Shown here: positions 1 through 8,347 of the stretch, one piece after another | Layout: every line of letters begins with the position of its first letter | Numbering within the stretch: the stretch's first letter is position 1 | Assembly (NCBI GenBank): GCA_938044775.1 | Contig: CALIOE010000003.1 | Span: forward strand, 1-56,033 | Direction: 5' to 3' | Length of the DNA: 56,033 bases | Source of the DNA: an uncultured Rhizobiaceae group bacterium | Lineage (GTDB): Bacteria > Pseudomonadota > Alphaproteobacteria > Rhizobiales > Rhizobiaceae | Made by a program: the position numbers and the translations under genes | The notes under the pieces: generated by a model | What the model was told of the DNA's origin: nothing | Databases searched by the model: none | The model's input: the letters and a program-made list of their open reading frames with translations, nothing else

Positions 1-405
1 GCCCACATACAGGACAGCGTCCTTAAGGCCAATGACATTCAATGGCTTCCCGATGAGGGTAAACTGGCCATGTCGCTTAACCGATTTGCCTGGGAGGCGA
101 AGGGGAACAGGCGGCTGTTGTTTAAGAAGTATGAGAGACGCAAGGCGGCGTTGCACGTTGACAGGGTCTTGAGCGTGCGCACCAAGGGCCTCCAGCTCAA
201 CAGTCCCAGCCAGGTGCTTTCACTTCTCGCCGTTCAGTTCTGGCCGTCCGGTCAGGTCGGGGACCCTGCCGGCACAGTTGAATTCTCGTTTGCAGATAAT
301 ATAGCCATTGAAGCGGGTGTAGAGTGCGTGGAGGCAAGGTTGACCGACCTGGACGCTGCCTGGTCCACAAATGCACGTCCGCGTCACAACAGTTCAGCAA
401 GGTGA
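1..405 (+). CDS. DUF2948 family protein, C-terminal part (5' end outside window)
   Basis: The reading frame is open from the first base, so only the 3' part of the gene is present. The visible product has about 134 residues and begins with [17 protein letters not shown], a stretch typical of DUF2948 proteins, followed by a conserved MSLNRFAWE segment and a C-terminal RLTDLDAAW region. The function of the family is unknown. In many alphaproteobacteria the gene sits between murA and hisD/UPF0262. Here it is followed 10 bp later by the UPF0262 gene, so hisD is absent from its common place. The family and context call is firm; no biochemical role can be given. Confidence 0.8.
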   Translation, partial: AHIQDSVLKANDIQWLPDEGKLAMSLNRFAWEAKGNRRLLFKKYERRKAALHVDRVLSVRTKGLQLNSPSQVLSLLAVQFWPSGQVGDPAGTVEFSFADNIAIEAGVECVEARLTDLDAAWSTNARPRHNSSAR

Positions 406-415
406 CGGGACCGAC

Positions 416-913
416 ATGTGCAACGCACCGCAAAACGCCCGGCTTGTTGATCTGGTCTTTGACGAGACCACAATCAGTCGCGCCAATGCTGATGTCGAGC
501 ATGAACGGGCGGTTGCGATTTTTGACCTTCTGGAAGCCAATTCTTTCTGGCCGGTTGGGCACGAGGTGCCAAGCGGAACGGTTCCTGACTACAAGCTAAA
601 ACTCGGCGTCGTTGAGCAGCGCCTGGTCTTCAATATTGCCGATGCAAGCGACAATCCGGTGGCGACGCACATTCTGTCACTCACTCCGTTTCGCAAGACC
701 GTCAAAGAATATTACCAGATTTGCGAAAGCTACTATGAAGCCATTCGTTCGGCCACTCCGAGCCAGATCGAAGCCATCGACATGGCCAGACGCGGCTTGC
801 ACAATCAGGGATCCGAGACCCTTCAGGAACGGCTTTCAGGGAAAATCGAAATCGATTTCGATACGGCACGGCGTCTTTTCACACTGATCTGCGTGCTTCA
901 CTGGCGGGGTTGA
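416..913 (+). CDS. UPF0262 family protein
   Basis: The product has 165 residues and shows the near-invariant blocks of the UPF0262 family: [34 protein letters not shown], the [20 protein letters not shown] stretch, and the C-terminal [15 protein letters not shown] 416 is preferred over the upstream ATG 371 because family similarity starts about there and the longer version would run into DUF2948. The stop overlaps the ATG of the next gene by one base, indicating translational coupling. The function is unknown. An insertion of about eight residues (VPSGTVPD) near residue 47 seems longer than in close relatives recalled from memory. Confidence 0.9.
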   Translation: MCNAPQNARLVDLVFDETTISRANADVEHERAVAIFDLLEANSFWPVGHEVPSGTVPDYKLKLGVVEQRLVFNIADASDNPVATHILSLTPFRKTVKEYYQICESYYEAIRSATPSQIEAIDMARRGLHNQGSETLQERLSGKIEIDFDTARRLFTLICVLHWRG

Positions 914-1380
914 TGGCAGAACAAGGCGATCAGGCAGGCGCGAAGGGCACTGGTGGCAACGCCACCTCAGTTCTCTTTCTGTGCAATCACAACATCATCC
1001 GCTCCCCGATGGCTGAGGCACTGACACGACTGAACTTTGGCCAAAAGCTGTTTTGTGCGTCTGCCGGCGTCCGAACCGGCTCTCCAGATCCTTTTGTTGG
1101 CGAGGTGATGAATGAACTCGGTGTCAATATCAGGGATCGCGAACCGGTCGCCCTCGAAGATCTGGACGATTCCTGGTTTGACGTCATCATCACGCTGTCG
1201 CCAACGGCTCATCATGTCGCGCTGGAGATGCTTCACGTGGAGGCCAACGAAGTGCTCTACTGGCCTTCTGCCGACCCGACCGTTGTACAAGGGTCCCGCG
1301 ACCAGGTCCTGGAGGCCTATCGCGATGTCCGCGATCGACTTCTCGACAATATTCTCAAGCTTTTCGGCGACGCCGGTTGA
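913..1380 (+). CDS. low-molecular-weight protein tyrosine phosphatase / arsenate-reductase-like protein
   Basis: The product has 155 residues and a P-loop phosphatase fold. The CNHNIIRS loop (a CX5R motif) follows a hydrophobic strand, VLFLCNHN, and a late acidic DP motif (SADPTV) would supply the general acid. This subfamily regularly lies between UPF0262 and infA in alphaproteobacteria. The short basic and glycine-rich N-terminus ([16 protein letters not shown]) is variable. The start overlaps the upstream stop codon, so the two genes are probably co-translated. The substrate is unknown, and a phosphatase role is inferred from the loop only; arsenate reduction is less likely. Confidence 0.85.
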   Translation: MAEQGDQAGAKGTGGNATSVLFLCNHNIIRSPMAEALTRLNFGQKLFCASAGVRTGSPDPFVGEVMNELGVNIRDREPVALEDLDDSWFDVIITLSPTAHHVALEMLHVEANEVLYWPSADPTVVQGSRDQVLEAYRDVRDRLLDNILKLFGDAG

Positions 1381-1518
1381 CCCCATTCGAATCGTCGAAA
1401 ATCCGACATTCACTATCCAAAGAACACCTTTGCAACTAATGGTTCACAAAGCAGAGCTTTGCGGTTAGTTTCCGCCAAACTTTCAGACCCGTTGGTAAAT
1501 ACAGGATTACGAATACGC

Positions 1519-1737
1519 ATGGCGAAAGAAGAAGTTCTGGAATTTCCAGGCACGGTGAGCGAGTTGCTCCCCAACGCAACATTTCGGGTTAAACTCGAAA
1601 ACGATCACGAAATTATCGCCCACACTGCGGGGCGGATGCGCAAGAACCGTATCCGCGTTTTGGCAGGCGACAAAGTTCTTGTCGAAATGACACCTTATGA
1701 CCTGACGAAGGGCCGGATAACTTACCGCTTCAAATGA
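1519..1737 (+). CDS. infA: translation initiation factor IF-1
   Basis: The 72-residue S1/OB-fold protein matches the usual IF-1 length. Diagnostic stretches are [43 protein letters not shown] and the C-terminal [13 protein letters not shown]-1 binds the A site of the 30S subunit during initiation. The upstream in-frame codons back to 1459 lack family similarity, so ATG 1519 is the start. A 138-bp gap after the phosphatase gene is compatible with an own promoter. Confidence 0.98.
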   Translation: MAKEEVLEFPGTVSELLPNATFRVKLENDHEIIAHTAGRMRKNRIRVLAGDKVLVEMTPYDLTKGRITYRFK

Positions 1738-1783
1738 CCCCGCATTCGCAGCCTGACAGGCTTGAGCTTGGGAAAATCACTTC

Positions 1784-2410
1784 ATGGCTGACAACGCTAA
1801 ACTGATTTTGGCCTCGGGTTCACCGCGGCGGCTCGCATTGCTGCAGCAAATTGGCATCGAACCCGACCTGTTAGCGCCTGCTGAAGCGGACGAAACGCCT
1901 GAAAAATCCGAAGCCCCACGCTCGCTCGCAAAACGTCTTGCACGCACCAAAGCGGAACTCGCCGTAGAAAGCATGAAGCGCTCGGGGAATCTTGAAAACA
2001 GCTATATCCTGGCAGCCGATACGGTCGTTGCTGCCGGCAAGCGAATTCTGCCAAAGGCGGAATTGCTGGATGAGGCCGCCAATTGCCTTCGCCTTTTATC
2101 GGGCAGGGCTCACCGCGTTTACACGGGCGTGACCCTGATCACACCGAAAAACACGATGCGCCATAAACTGGTTGAAACGCGGGTTCGGTTCAAGAAATTG
2201 TCAAAGGAAGAGTTCGAAAGCTATCTGGCCTCCGGCGAGTGGCGGGGCAAGGCCGGAGGCTATGCGATACAGGGCATTGCAGGCGCCTTTATTCTAAAAC
2301 TTGTTGGCTCTTACACCAACGTTGTCGGCCTGCCGCTGTATGAAACAGCGTCGCTGTTAGGTGGTGAGGGATACCCGGTCCATCCAAATTGGGTGACAAT
2401 GACAGGCTGA
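1784..2410 (+). CDS. maf: Maf-like nucleotide pyrophosphatase
   Basis: The 208-residue product starts with the Maf signature [16 protein letters not shown], then has a KAELAV segment, [18 protein letters not shown] (catalytic Asp region) and [16 protein letters not shown]. The family hydrolyses noncanonical or canonical nucleoside triphosphates to monophosphates and was first described as a septum-formation inhibitor. It follows infA as in most alphaproteobacteria. The yacG (gyrase inhibitor, zinc finger) gene that often comes next is not found; tRNA-Phe follows instead. Confidence 0.95.
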   Translation: MADNAKLILASGSPRRLALLQQIGIEPDLLAPAEADETPEKSEAPRSLAKRLARTKAELAVESMKRSGNLENSYILAADTVVAAGKRILPKAELLDEAANCLRLLSGRAHRVYTGVTLITPKNTMRHKLVETRVRFKKLSKEEFESYLASGEWRGKAGGYAIQGIAGAFILKLVGSYTNVVGLPLYETASLLGGEGYPVHPNWVTMTG

Positions 2411-2589
2411 GCAGAATTCGCGTCCTCGGATGCCGTGCCGCGTCAAGCGACGGGCTGCAAATTGGCTCTCTAAATTCCGCAGCGCACTCCGCTATTTCGG
2501 CTGGACAGCCCCAACGCGTTTGACTATACAACGCCAGCCTCCAGACGGCATTTTGGCCGGCTGCTTCAGCAAGTTTCAAACGACCCGAT

Positions 2590-2664
2590 GCCCGGGTAGC
2601 TCAGGGGTAGAGCAGCGGATTGAAAATCCGCGTGTCGGTGGTTCGATTCCGCCCCCGGGCACCA
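2590..2664 (+). tRNA. tRNA-Phe (anticodon GAA), CCA encoded
   Basis: A full cloverleaf can be drawn. The acceptor arms are GCCCGGG (2590-2596) and CCCGGGC (2654-2660), the D arm is GCTC/GAGC, the anticodon stem is GCGGA/TCCGC around loop TTGAAAA with GAA at 2622-2624, and the T arm includes GGTTCGATTCC. Discriminator A is at 2661 and genomic CCA at 2662-2664. It lies 179 bp downstream of maf. No integrase lies next to it. Confidence 0.97.
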
Positions 2665-2968
2665 CTTATTGTTCTGCAATCTACTGTTTTATAAAGAATT
2701 TTTTCTTTCAAATTTCCAGTTCTGTTACAATTACACTTGTGATGAAATTTGCAAGGAGCTTCAACCAACCAAACGATTGTTGTCCATCCAGGTCGTGGAT
2801 CCCATGCACCAAGTAGTAACGATAGAAGCGTCACGGACATTAAGAGCCCGCACTCATAACATAAAGTGGGTTATGTTAAGAGTTGGAGGACTGTGCACCG
2901 GTGCCAGACTTGGTCCTATGGAGAACTCGTGAAGGTGTTGTCCGGCCCCATGTTCATGTGCCAGTTTC
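2665..2968. other. AT-rich intergenic region after tRNA-Phe, no supported gene
   Basis: This stretch is clearly more AT-rich than its neighbours just after the tRNA (runs of T and A around 2690-2720). The open frames are short and show no recognisable family. It holds a perfect inverted repeat (2857-2878) and runs into the aminotransferase remnant. It looks like decayed DNA between the housekeeping block and the deacylase operon. Confidence 0.5.
2857..2878. promoter_or_regulatory. perfect 8-bp inverted repeat, possible operator
   Basis: The arms TAACATAA (2857-2864) and TTATGTTA (2871-2878) are exact reverse complements separated by a 6-bp spacer. There is no T-run, so it is not an intrinsic terminator. 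The geometry is that of a dimeric repressor site. It may have belonged to the decayed aminotransferase operon or may still control the downstream argE-like operon. Confidence 0.4.
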
Positions 2969-2982
2969 TGAAACGGTTTCAG
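2968..2982. promoter_or_regulatory. 15-bp palindrome, LacI-like operator candidate
   Basis: CTGAAAC, a central G, and GTTTCAG form a perfect palindrome. TGAAA...TTTCA half-sites recall LacI/GalR operators, although those usually have a CG centre. It sits at the start of the aminotransferase remnant and about 220 bp before the argE-like gene. No LacI-type gene is in the window. Confidence 0.3.
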
Positions 2983-3193
2983 GGACCGGCGCGAGCAAGT
3001 TGAGGGCGTGATGTGGGCGAATGTAGCGCTGCAAGTTGCTGAAGAGTGTCAAAGAAGTGGCCTGATTGCTCGCTCTCTCGGCAATATTCTAATTCTATCG
3101 CCAACGCTTATCTTAAGTGAGGCTCAGATCTGTGAAATTGAGGGCATTCTTCGACACAGCATATCAACAGTTTCATCAAAACTCTTAGGCTGA
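2972..3193 (+). pseudogene. C-terminal remnant of a class III aminotransferase
   Basis: The frame is open from a stop at 2969-2971 and encodes about 73 residues. The segment ECQRSGLIARSLGNILI followed by LSPTLILSEAQICEIEGIL matches the extreme C-terminus of PLP-dependent class III (omega-amino acid) aminotransferases, where the family reads roughly GLIxRxLGDxxxxSPPLIxTExxIDEI. Everything upstream, including the PLP lysine, is missing. It lies just before an argE-like deacylase, a common operon partner of such enzymes, so it is probably what remains of a deleted operon member. Confidence 0.6.
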
Positions 3194-3203
3194 TTAAACC
3201 AAC

Positions 3204-4370
3204 GTGATGCAATCACCTGAAATTCTGCAGCATCTGATTGGGTTCGACACAACCAGTCGAAACTCCAATGTTGAGCTTATGACGTTTATCGGTGACTTGC
3301 TTCGCGCTCATGATATCGCGTTCACATTGCTGCCAAACGATGCGGGAACCAAAGCAAACCTGTACGCCACCATCGGGAAACCAAACACCGCCGGCGTCAT
3401 GTTGTCAGGGCACACTGACGTCGTTCCTGTCGATGGACAGAAATGGACCAAACCGCCGTTTCAGCTGACCGAGGAAAACGGTCGCTACTACGGACGTGGC
3501 ACAGCAGACATGAAGGGTTTTGTGGCAAGCGCCCTTTCGGCAGCGTTGAAAGCCAAAGAGCGAGACCTCGCGACACCGCTTCATCTGGGGTTCTCATACG
3601 ACGAAGAACTGGGCTGTCTTGGCGTTCATTCAATGATCGAATTTATGAAACAGGCGCCCGTGCGTCCGGCATTTTGCATCGTTGGCGAACCGACTAACCT
3701 GCGGGTTGCAACAGGTCACAAAGGAAAAACCGCAATTGATGTGACATGCACTGGCCGCGAAGGCCATTCGGCGTTGGCGCCTTTTGCTTTGAACGCGCTC
3801 TATCTTGCCAGCGATTTGATTCAGGAAATTCGCGACCTTCAGAAATCACTCGCTGATTCTGAGGCCGGCGATTTGGATTATGATGTCCCCTATACCACTC
3901 TTCATGTTGGAAAAATAAACGGGGGAACGGCTCTTAATATCGTGCCCAGTCGCTGTGATTTGAGCTTTGAAATACGAAACATCGAATCTGACGATCCTTT
4001 GGAAATATTCGATGAAATTCAAAGTCGTGCATCGAGGATCGTCGAAAATGCACACGAATCTGCACCTGAAGCTGACATCGCGATGGAGGTCTTCAATGCT
4101 TATCCGGGGTTGGCGACGCCGGAAGATGCGTCGGTGGTTGAATTCGTGAGATCCCTGACGGGTGCCAATGGTACTTGCAAAGTTGCATTTGGAACCGAGG
4201 GCGGATTGTTTTCGCAGGAACTTGGAATTCCAACGGTTGTTTGTGGTCCCGGGTCTATGACCCAGGGGCACAAGCCCGATGAATACATCGAAATTGAACA
4301 GGTGCAACGCTGCGATGCCATGCTGGAAAAGTTGATTGGCCATCTTCAGCGCGGATTACAGATGGATTGA
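3204..4370 (+). CDS. argE: M20-family deacylase, acetylornithine deacetylase (ArgE)-like
   Basis: The 388-residue length is normal for ArgE. Metal-site motifs are present: GHTDVVPV (His70, Asp72), GRGTADMKGF with the bridging Asp102, YDEELGC with the general-base Glu pair at 134-135, and a late GHKPDEYI. The central dimerisation lid contains GREGHSALA. The enzyme would cleave an N-acyl group from an amino acid. GTG 3204 is followed directly by ATG 3207, either of which could start; the ribosome site is weak. It heads an operon with a flavin monooxygenase, RidA and DUF1028, which suggests an acylated amino compound other than acetylornithine as substrate, so the specific name is uncertain. Confidence 0.85.
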   Translation: MMQSPEILQHLIGFDTTSRNSNVELMTFIGDLLRAHDIAFTLLPNDAGTKANLYATIGKPNTAGVMLSGHTDVVPVDGQKWTKPPFQLTEENGRYYGRGTADMKGFVASALSAALKAKERDLATPLHLGFSYDEELGCLGVHSMIEFMKQAPVRPAFCIVGEPTNLRVATGHKGKTAIDVTCTGREGHSALAPFALNALYLASDLIQEIRDLQKSLADSEAGDLDYDVPYTTLHVGKINGGTALNIVPSRCDLSFEIRNIESDDPLEIFDEIQSRASRIVENAHESAPEADIAMEVFNAYPGLATPEDASVVEFVRSLTGANGTCKVAFGTEGGLFSQELGIPTVVCGPGSMTQGHKPDEYIEIEQVQRCDAMLEKLIGHLQRGLQMD

Positions 4371-4412
4371 TGGGATGGCCAGGCAATCGATATTCATTTT
4401 GAGAACGCGAAG

Positions 4413-5702
4413 ATGGGGGCGTCCATGACCATTGAGAAAATTGACACTCTCGTTGTTGGTGCGGGACAGGCAGGTGTGGCCATGAGCGAACACCTGAGTA
4501 ACAATGCAATTCCTCATCTTGTTTTGGAACGTGGCCGAATTGCTGAGTGCTGGCGCTCGGCAAGATGGGATTCACTTGTCGCAAATGGCCCGGCTTGGCA
4601 CGACCGGTTTCCCGGAATGGAATTTGCTGACGCAGACCCCGAGTGCTTTATCCCAAAGGAAAGTGTGGCAGATTATTTTGTCGATTATGCCAGGATGATC
4701 AAGGCTCCCATCCGCTGCGGAGTCGAAGTAACAAAAGTTGAGCGAAAAGCCGGCCATCCTGGATTTCGGGTAGAAACCTCAGATGGAATTATTGAGGCAA
4801 GCAATATCGTGGTTGCCACAGGGCCTTTTCAGCAACCTGTCATCCCGACGATTGTTCCCGAAGAAGAAGGTCTTTTGCAAATCCATTCGAACACCTACCG
4901 CAATCCCGAACAATTGCCTGATGCAGGCGTATTGGTTGTTGGAGCGGGTTCTTCGGGTGGACAGATCGCCGACGAATTGCTTCGCTCCGGAAAAAAGGTT
5001 TTCCTCTCCATTGGTCCACATAATCGACCGCCGCGACGCTATCGTGGTCTCGACTACGTCTGGTGGCTGGGTGTGTTCGGTGAGTGGGATGCCGTTGCGC
5101 CGAACCCGGGCACTGAACATGTCACAATTTCGGTTAGTGGCGCCCGTGGCGGAGAAACCGTCGATTTTCGTCGCTACGCAGGAAACGGCATGATTCTCGT
5201 GGGCATGACGCACTCATACAAAAATGGGGTCATGTCTTTTGCTCCGGATCTTGCCAAAAACATTCAGGATGGTGATGCCAATTATCTGTCGGTTTTGGAT
5301 CGGGCAGACGCCTTTGTTGCCCGCAACGGACTGGACCTTCCACAAGACCCTGAAGCCCGCAAAATCCACCCGGATCCGGATTGCCTTTCAAATCCCATCC
5401 TGGAACTAAATCTAAAGGACGCGGGCATTGCTTCAATCGTTTGGGCCACAGGCTACTCACAGGACTACGATTGGTTGAAGGTCGATGCATTCGACGAAAA
5501 AGGGAAACCGGTTCATCACAGTGGCGTGTCTACTGAACCCGGTGTCTATTTTCTTGGCTTGCCCTGGCTATCGCGGCGCGGATCCTCTTTCATTTATGGC
5601 GTGTGGCACGATGCCAGATATCTGGCCGACCATATCGACAAGCAAAACAATTATATGAAGCATCACTACACTTCAGGGTCGAGGTCATTGAACATGTCCT
5701 GA
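4413..5702 (+). CDS. flavin-containing monooxygenase-type FAD/NAD(P)-dependent oxidoreductase
   Basis: The 429-residue protein has two Rossmann nucleotide sites: GAGQAG (16-21) for FAD and GAGSSG (177-182) for NAD(P)H. An ATG motif (VVATGPF) lies between them and VWATGY comes late, the arrangement of the CzcO/YpmB group of flavin monooxygenases and imine/amine N-oxidases. ATG 4425 is an alternative start, with GGGGGC just upstream. It is second in the argE-like operon, 42 bp after the stop. It differs from the Tmm encoded near 16.6 kb, lacking that enzyme's characteristic N-terminal region. The substrate is not known. Confidence 0.8.
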   Translation: MGASMTIEKIDTLVVGAGQAGVAMSEHLSNNAIPHLVLERGRIAECWRSARWDSLVANGPAWHDRFPGMEFADADPECFIPKESVADYFVDYARMIKAPIRCGVEVTKVERKAGHPGFRVETSDGIIEASNIVVATGPFQQPVIPTIVPEEEGLLQIHSNTYRNPEQLPDAGVLVVGAGSSGGQIADELLRSGKKVFLSIGPHNRPPRRYRGLDYVWWLGVFGEWDAVAPNPGTEHVTISVSGARGGETVDFRRYAGNGMILVGMTHSYKNGVMSFAPDLAKNIQDGDANYLSVLDRADAFVARNGLDLPQDPEARKIHPDPDCLSNPILELNLKDAGIASIVWATGYSQDYDWLKVDAFDEKGKPVHHSGVSTEPGVYFLGLPWLSRRGSSFIYGVWHDARYLADHIDKQNNYMKHHYTSGSRSLNMS

Positions 5703-5719
5703 TCAAACGGAGCCGAAAT

Positions 5720-6145
5720 ATGATCCACAAACGCATCCGCACCTTTAATACCAAAGATACCTACCCCGAACAGAATCTGGATAACGATCTGGCTCAGGCG
5801 GTAATCGCCAGAGGTGCTACGGTCTTTCTTCGCGGCCAGTGCCCTCAAAATCTTGATGATGCAATGAACATCGACAGTCATGATCCCGTCGAGCAAACTC
5901 ACAAGGTTATGCAAAACATCAAACAGCTGATCGAGGAGTGCGGCGGCACGATGGAACATCTCGTCAAGGTGGTGGTCTACATCACCGATGTTCGCCACCG
6001 TGAAGCAGTTTATCGCACAATGGGCGAATACCTTCAGGGCGTTCATCCGGTTTCCACCGGACTGGTGGTTCAGGCTCTTGCCCGTCCGGAATGGCTTGTC
6101 GAGATTGACGGCACCGCGGTAATTCCCGATGAGGAATTGAAGTGA
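5720..6145 (+). CDS. RidA family protein (enamine/imine deaminase-like)
   Basis: The 141-residue product has the YjgF/YER057c/UK114 fold: FLRGQCPQNLDDA near the N-terminus, VKVVVYITDVRHREAVYRTM in the middle and HPVSTGLVVQALARPEWLVEIDGTAVIP near the end. RidA-like proteins hydrolyse reactive enamines/imines made by PLP enzymes or amine oxidases. ATG 5720 lies 17 bp after the monooxygenase stop; the longer open frame upstream lacks family similarity. The partner oxidase upstream could generate an imine intermediate. Its stop overlaps the GTG of the DUF1028 gene. Confidence 0.9.
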   Translation: MIHKRIRTFNTKDTYPEQNLDNDLAQAVIARGATVFLRGQCPQNLDDAMNIDSHDPVEQTHKVMQNIKQLIEECGGTMEHLVKVVVYITDVRHREAVYRTMGEYLQGVHPVSTGLVVQALARPEWLVEIDGTAVIPDEELK

Positions 6146-6816
6146 CTTTTTCACTTGTCGCCAGATGCGCAGACACCGGAATGTTTGGCGTTGCGATCTC
6201 ATCGTCATCACCTGCCGTTGCTGCCCGATGTTCACATTCCCGCGCAGGTGTGGGCGCGATAGCCAGCCAAAACATTACGGACCCAACATTGGGACCAAAG
6301 GGGCTGGATCTTCTCGCCGGCGGCATGAGCGCTGGCGATGCGATTGCCAGTCTTCGCGAAACCGCCAACCACATGGACTATCGCCAAGTGCTCATTGTGG
6401 ATGCGAAGGGCGGCACAGCCATTCATTCCGGCTGCCAGGCGCTCGGAACCTGGTCCGAAGCACAAGCCAGGAATGTTGCCAGTGGCGGCAATTTGCTGGC
6501 GACGGAAACTGTACCGCAAGCTATTGTTGACGGCTTTCTGGCTTCGAGCGGTCATTTGGGCGACAGATTGATTGCTGCTTTACGTGCAGGATTGAGCGCA
6601 GGTGGCGAAGCGGGCCCCGTTCATTCAGCCGGACTGATGATTGCCGGCAATGTGCCATGGCCAATTGCGGATCTGCGATGCGACTGGAGTGAAGACTGCC
6701 CCATCGAGAACATTGCTGCTGCCTGGGAAATTTATAAACCTCAGCTGGATGCCTATATTCAAAGGGCCATCGATCCTCGCGAAGCACCAGGTTACGGCGT
6801 GCCCGGTGATGAATGA
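6142..6816 (+). CDS. DUF1028 family protein (Ntn-hydrolase-like)
   Basis: The 224-residue product matches DUF1028: an N-terminal TFSLVARCADTGMFGVAISSS block, VGAIASQNITDPTLGP, a central VDAKGG and the SGG loop region, then a C-terminal FxxWxPQLDAY-like segment. The family has an Ntn-hydrolase fold with Thr2 a plausible nucleophile, but its substrate is undetermined. The GTG start overlaps the ridA stop (GTGA), so the two are translationally coupled. RidA, DUF1028 and M20 deacylases recur together in alphaproteobacterial operons. Confidence 0.85.
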   Translation: MTFSLVARCADTGMFGVAISSSSPAVAARCSHSRAGVGAIASQNITDPTLGPKGLDLLAGGMSAGDAIASLRETANHMDYRQVLIVDAKGGTAIHSGCQALGTWSEAQARNVASGGNLLATETVPQAIVDGFLASSGHLGDRLIAALRAGLSAGGEAGPVHSAGLMIAGNVPWPIADLRCDWSEDCPIENIAAAWEIYKPQLDAYIQRAIDPREAPGYGVPGDE

Positions 6817-6973
6817 AGAGCCTGCATATTCCCATGTTGCGGCGAATGTCGGTTCCTGGGTCTCTATCGCCGTGCACTTCAACATTAGCAAACCTGGACA
6901 AAGTTCATTCCATTGCGGGCTTCAAGAATATGCTGTTCGTTAGCCATCAGCACACTCAACAAGGACCCACCTC

Positions 6974-7567
6974 ATGAATGACGCCAAAAAGTATAGGGTT
7001 GGAGAACGGTCGGACCGAATGCCGGAGCCGACACAGTACGAGACCAGTCCGTTCAAAAAGGGCCGACCGCCCGAGCCGTTGCAGTTTGAAATCAACCTCA
7101 CCGCAGAAGCGCATGACCGTCAAAAAAAGTCTGGAATGGTGCAAGTGAACATTCCCGGCTTTTCGCCAGTGAAACTGTATTGCGATGAACAAACTCCGGT
7201 TGGGGATGACACAGCACCACCACCATTGGCCTATCTGTGCGCCGGAATTGGCTTTTGCCTGATGACGCATTTGACTGACATTTACACCGCCCGCAAAATC
7301 AGGATCAAATCGATGAACATCGAACAAAAGATGCGGTTTCAGACAAATCTGAGCAATATGCGCGAATTAGGTCACACAACCGAGGGCGAGACCCTGGGGA
7401 TTGAAACCCATGTGTTAATCGACAGCGATGAACCGCAAGAACGAATTATGGATCTCATGGATGAGGCGGAAAACGCATGCATGGCCCATCATGCCCTGCG
7501 CAACCCAATTCCGTGGTCTTCTCGATTGATCTACAATGGCAAAGAAGTCAGCAGCCGGAAGGGTTAA
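6974..7567 (+). CDS. OsmC family protein
   Basis: The 197-residue product has the OsmC arrangement: a DDTAPPPLAYLCAGIGFCLMTH helix carrying Cys95 and a second helix with ENACMAHH carrying Cys169, the two cysteines that reduce hydroperoxides in the family. The N-terminal 35 residues are an extension. An AAGGA ribosome site sits 8 bp before the ATG. The APPPLA motif is shared with the OsmC protein near 43.5 kb, so the two belong to the same subgroup. A gap of 157 bp separates it from DUF1028, so co-transcription is possible but not certain. Confidence 0.8.
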   Translation: MNDAKKYRVGERSDRMPEPTQYETSPFKKGRPPEPLQFEINLTAEAHDRQKKSGMVQVNIPGFSPVKLYCDEQTPVGDDTAPPPLAYLCAGIGFCLMTHLTDIYTARKIRIKSMNIEQKMRFQTNLSNMRELGHTTEGETLGIETHVLIDSDEPQERIMDLMDEAENACMAHHALRNPIPWSSRLIYNGKEVSSRKG

Positions 7568-7793
7568 AGGAAAGCAGCCGTTTGTGCCGAGAGGGCAGAT
7601 GGCAGCTATGTCCGCACAACGGCCGTTCAGCTGCTTTAGAGCCGATGCCTGCTTTCGGCGAGATCGCTGAGGCGCCGAAAATGGAGGCCAGGACGTGTGT
7701 CGGCACACGTTGTCCATTTGGTGTTGACGTTGCTATCATTGATCCCGAAGACTCAAGGAAATCTCTAACACCATTGATGACAGCGAGAGCTCC

Positions 7794-8189
7794 ATGACCC
7801 TGCCCATCACGTCCATTCTTGCAGGGGTCCTGGGCCTCTGGCTCGTTGTGCTGTCGTCGCGGGTGATTGGCGGTCGACAATCCAACCCGGATGACCAGGG
7901 CGCCGATGATGTTCTTTCGCGTCGGATACGCGGACAGGCCAATTTCGTTGAATATGTGCCGACTGCACTATTACTTTTTGCCTTGCTTGAGTTTCGAGAA
8001 TTTAACAGCATTTTCCTTGCTGTCCTGGCCGCGTTATTTGCCTTCGCGCGGGTGATCCATGGCTATGCGTTTGCTTTCACCGACCATTGGCGATTTGGAC
8101 GCTTTTATGGAACGGCCATCACGTTCATCGTGATTGCGATTTTGGGCTGCGCTGCGATTGTTGTTGGACTGATCGATCTGATCGGATGA
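7794..8189 (+). CDS. MAPEG family membrane protein
   Basis: The 131-residue protein has four hydrophobic segments (about 3-24, 55-70, 73-88 and 107-128). The MAPEG pattern ADDVLSRRIRGQANFVEYVP contains the conserved RxxxNxxEY-like core, and ARVIHGYAF follows. MAPEG proteins are membrane glutathione transferases/peroxidases; bacterial members of this short group are uncharacterised. A GAGAG ribosome site precedes the ATG. The 226-bp gap upstream shows no gene. Confidence 0.85.
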   Translation: MTLPITSILAGVLGLWLVVLSSRVIGGRQSNPDDQGADDVLSRRIRGQANFVEYVPTALLLFALLEFREFNSIFLAVLAALFAFARVIHGYAFAFTDHWRFGRFYGTAITFIVIAILGCAAIVVGLIDLIG

Positions 8190-8347
8190 GGATTGATTGC
8201 ATCTGCTCCCCCTTGTGTCCGCATGAACAGACCGTGCAGCGCTGTAACCGTTCAGTTCTTTCGGGTCGCACTGGATGTCACCGCCCAGGTGATCTGGTAA
8301 TAGATCTGGTGCACAAAGAAGCGGCAGGTATGGGCCGCGCGTGAAGA

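Noticed and set aside
1750-1762. AGCCTG-A-CAGGCT hairpin after infA as a terminator
   Set aside because: The stem is short and is not followed by a T-run.
2590-2664. tRNA-Phe as an integration site for a mobile element
   Set aside because: No integrase, no direct repeat of the tRNA 3' end, and no phage-like genes lie nearby; the AT-rich region beyond it is short.
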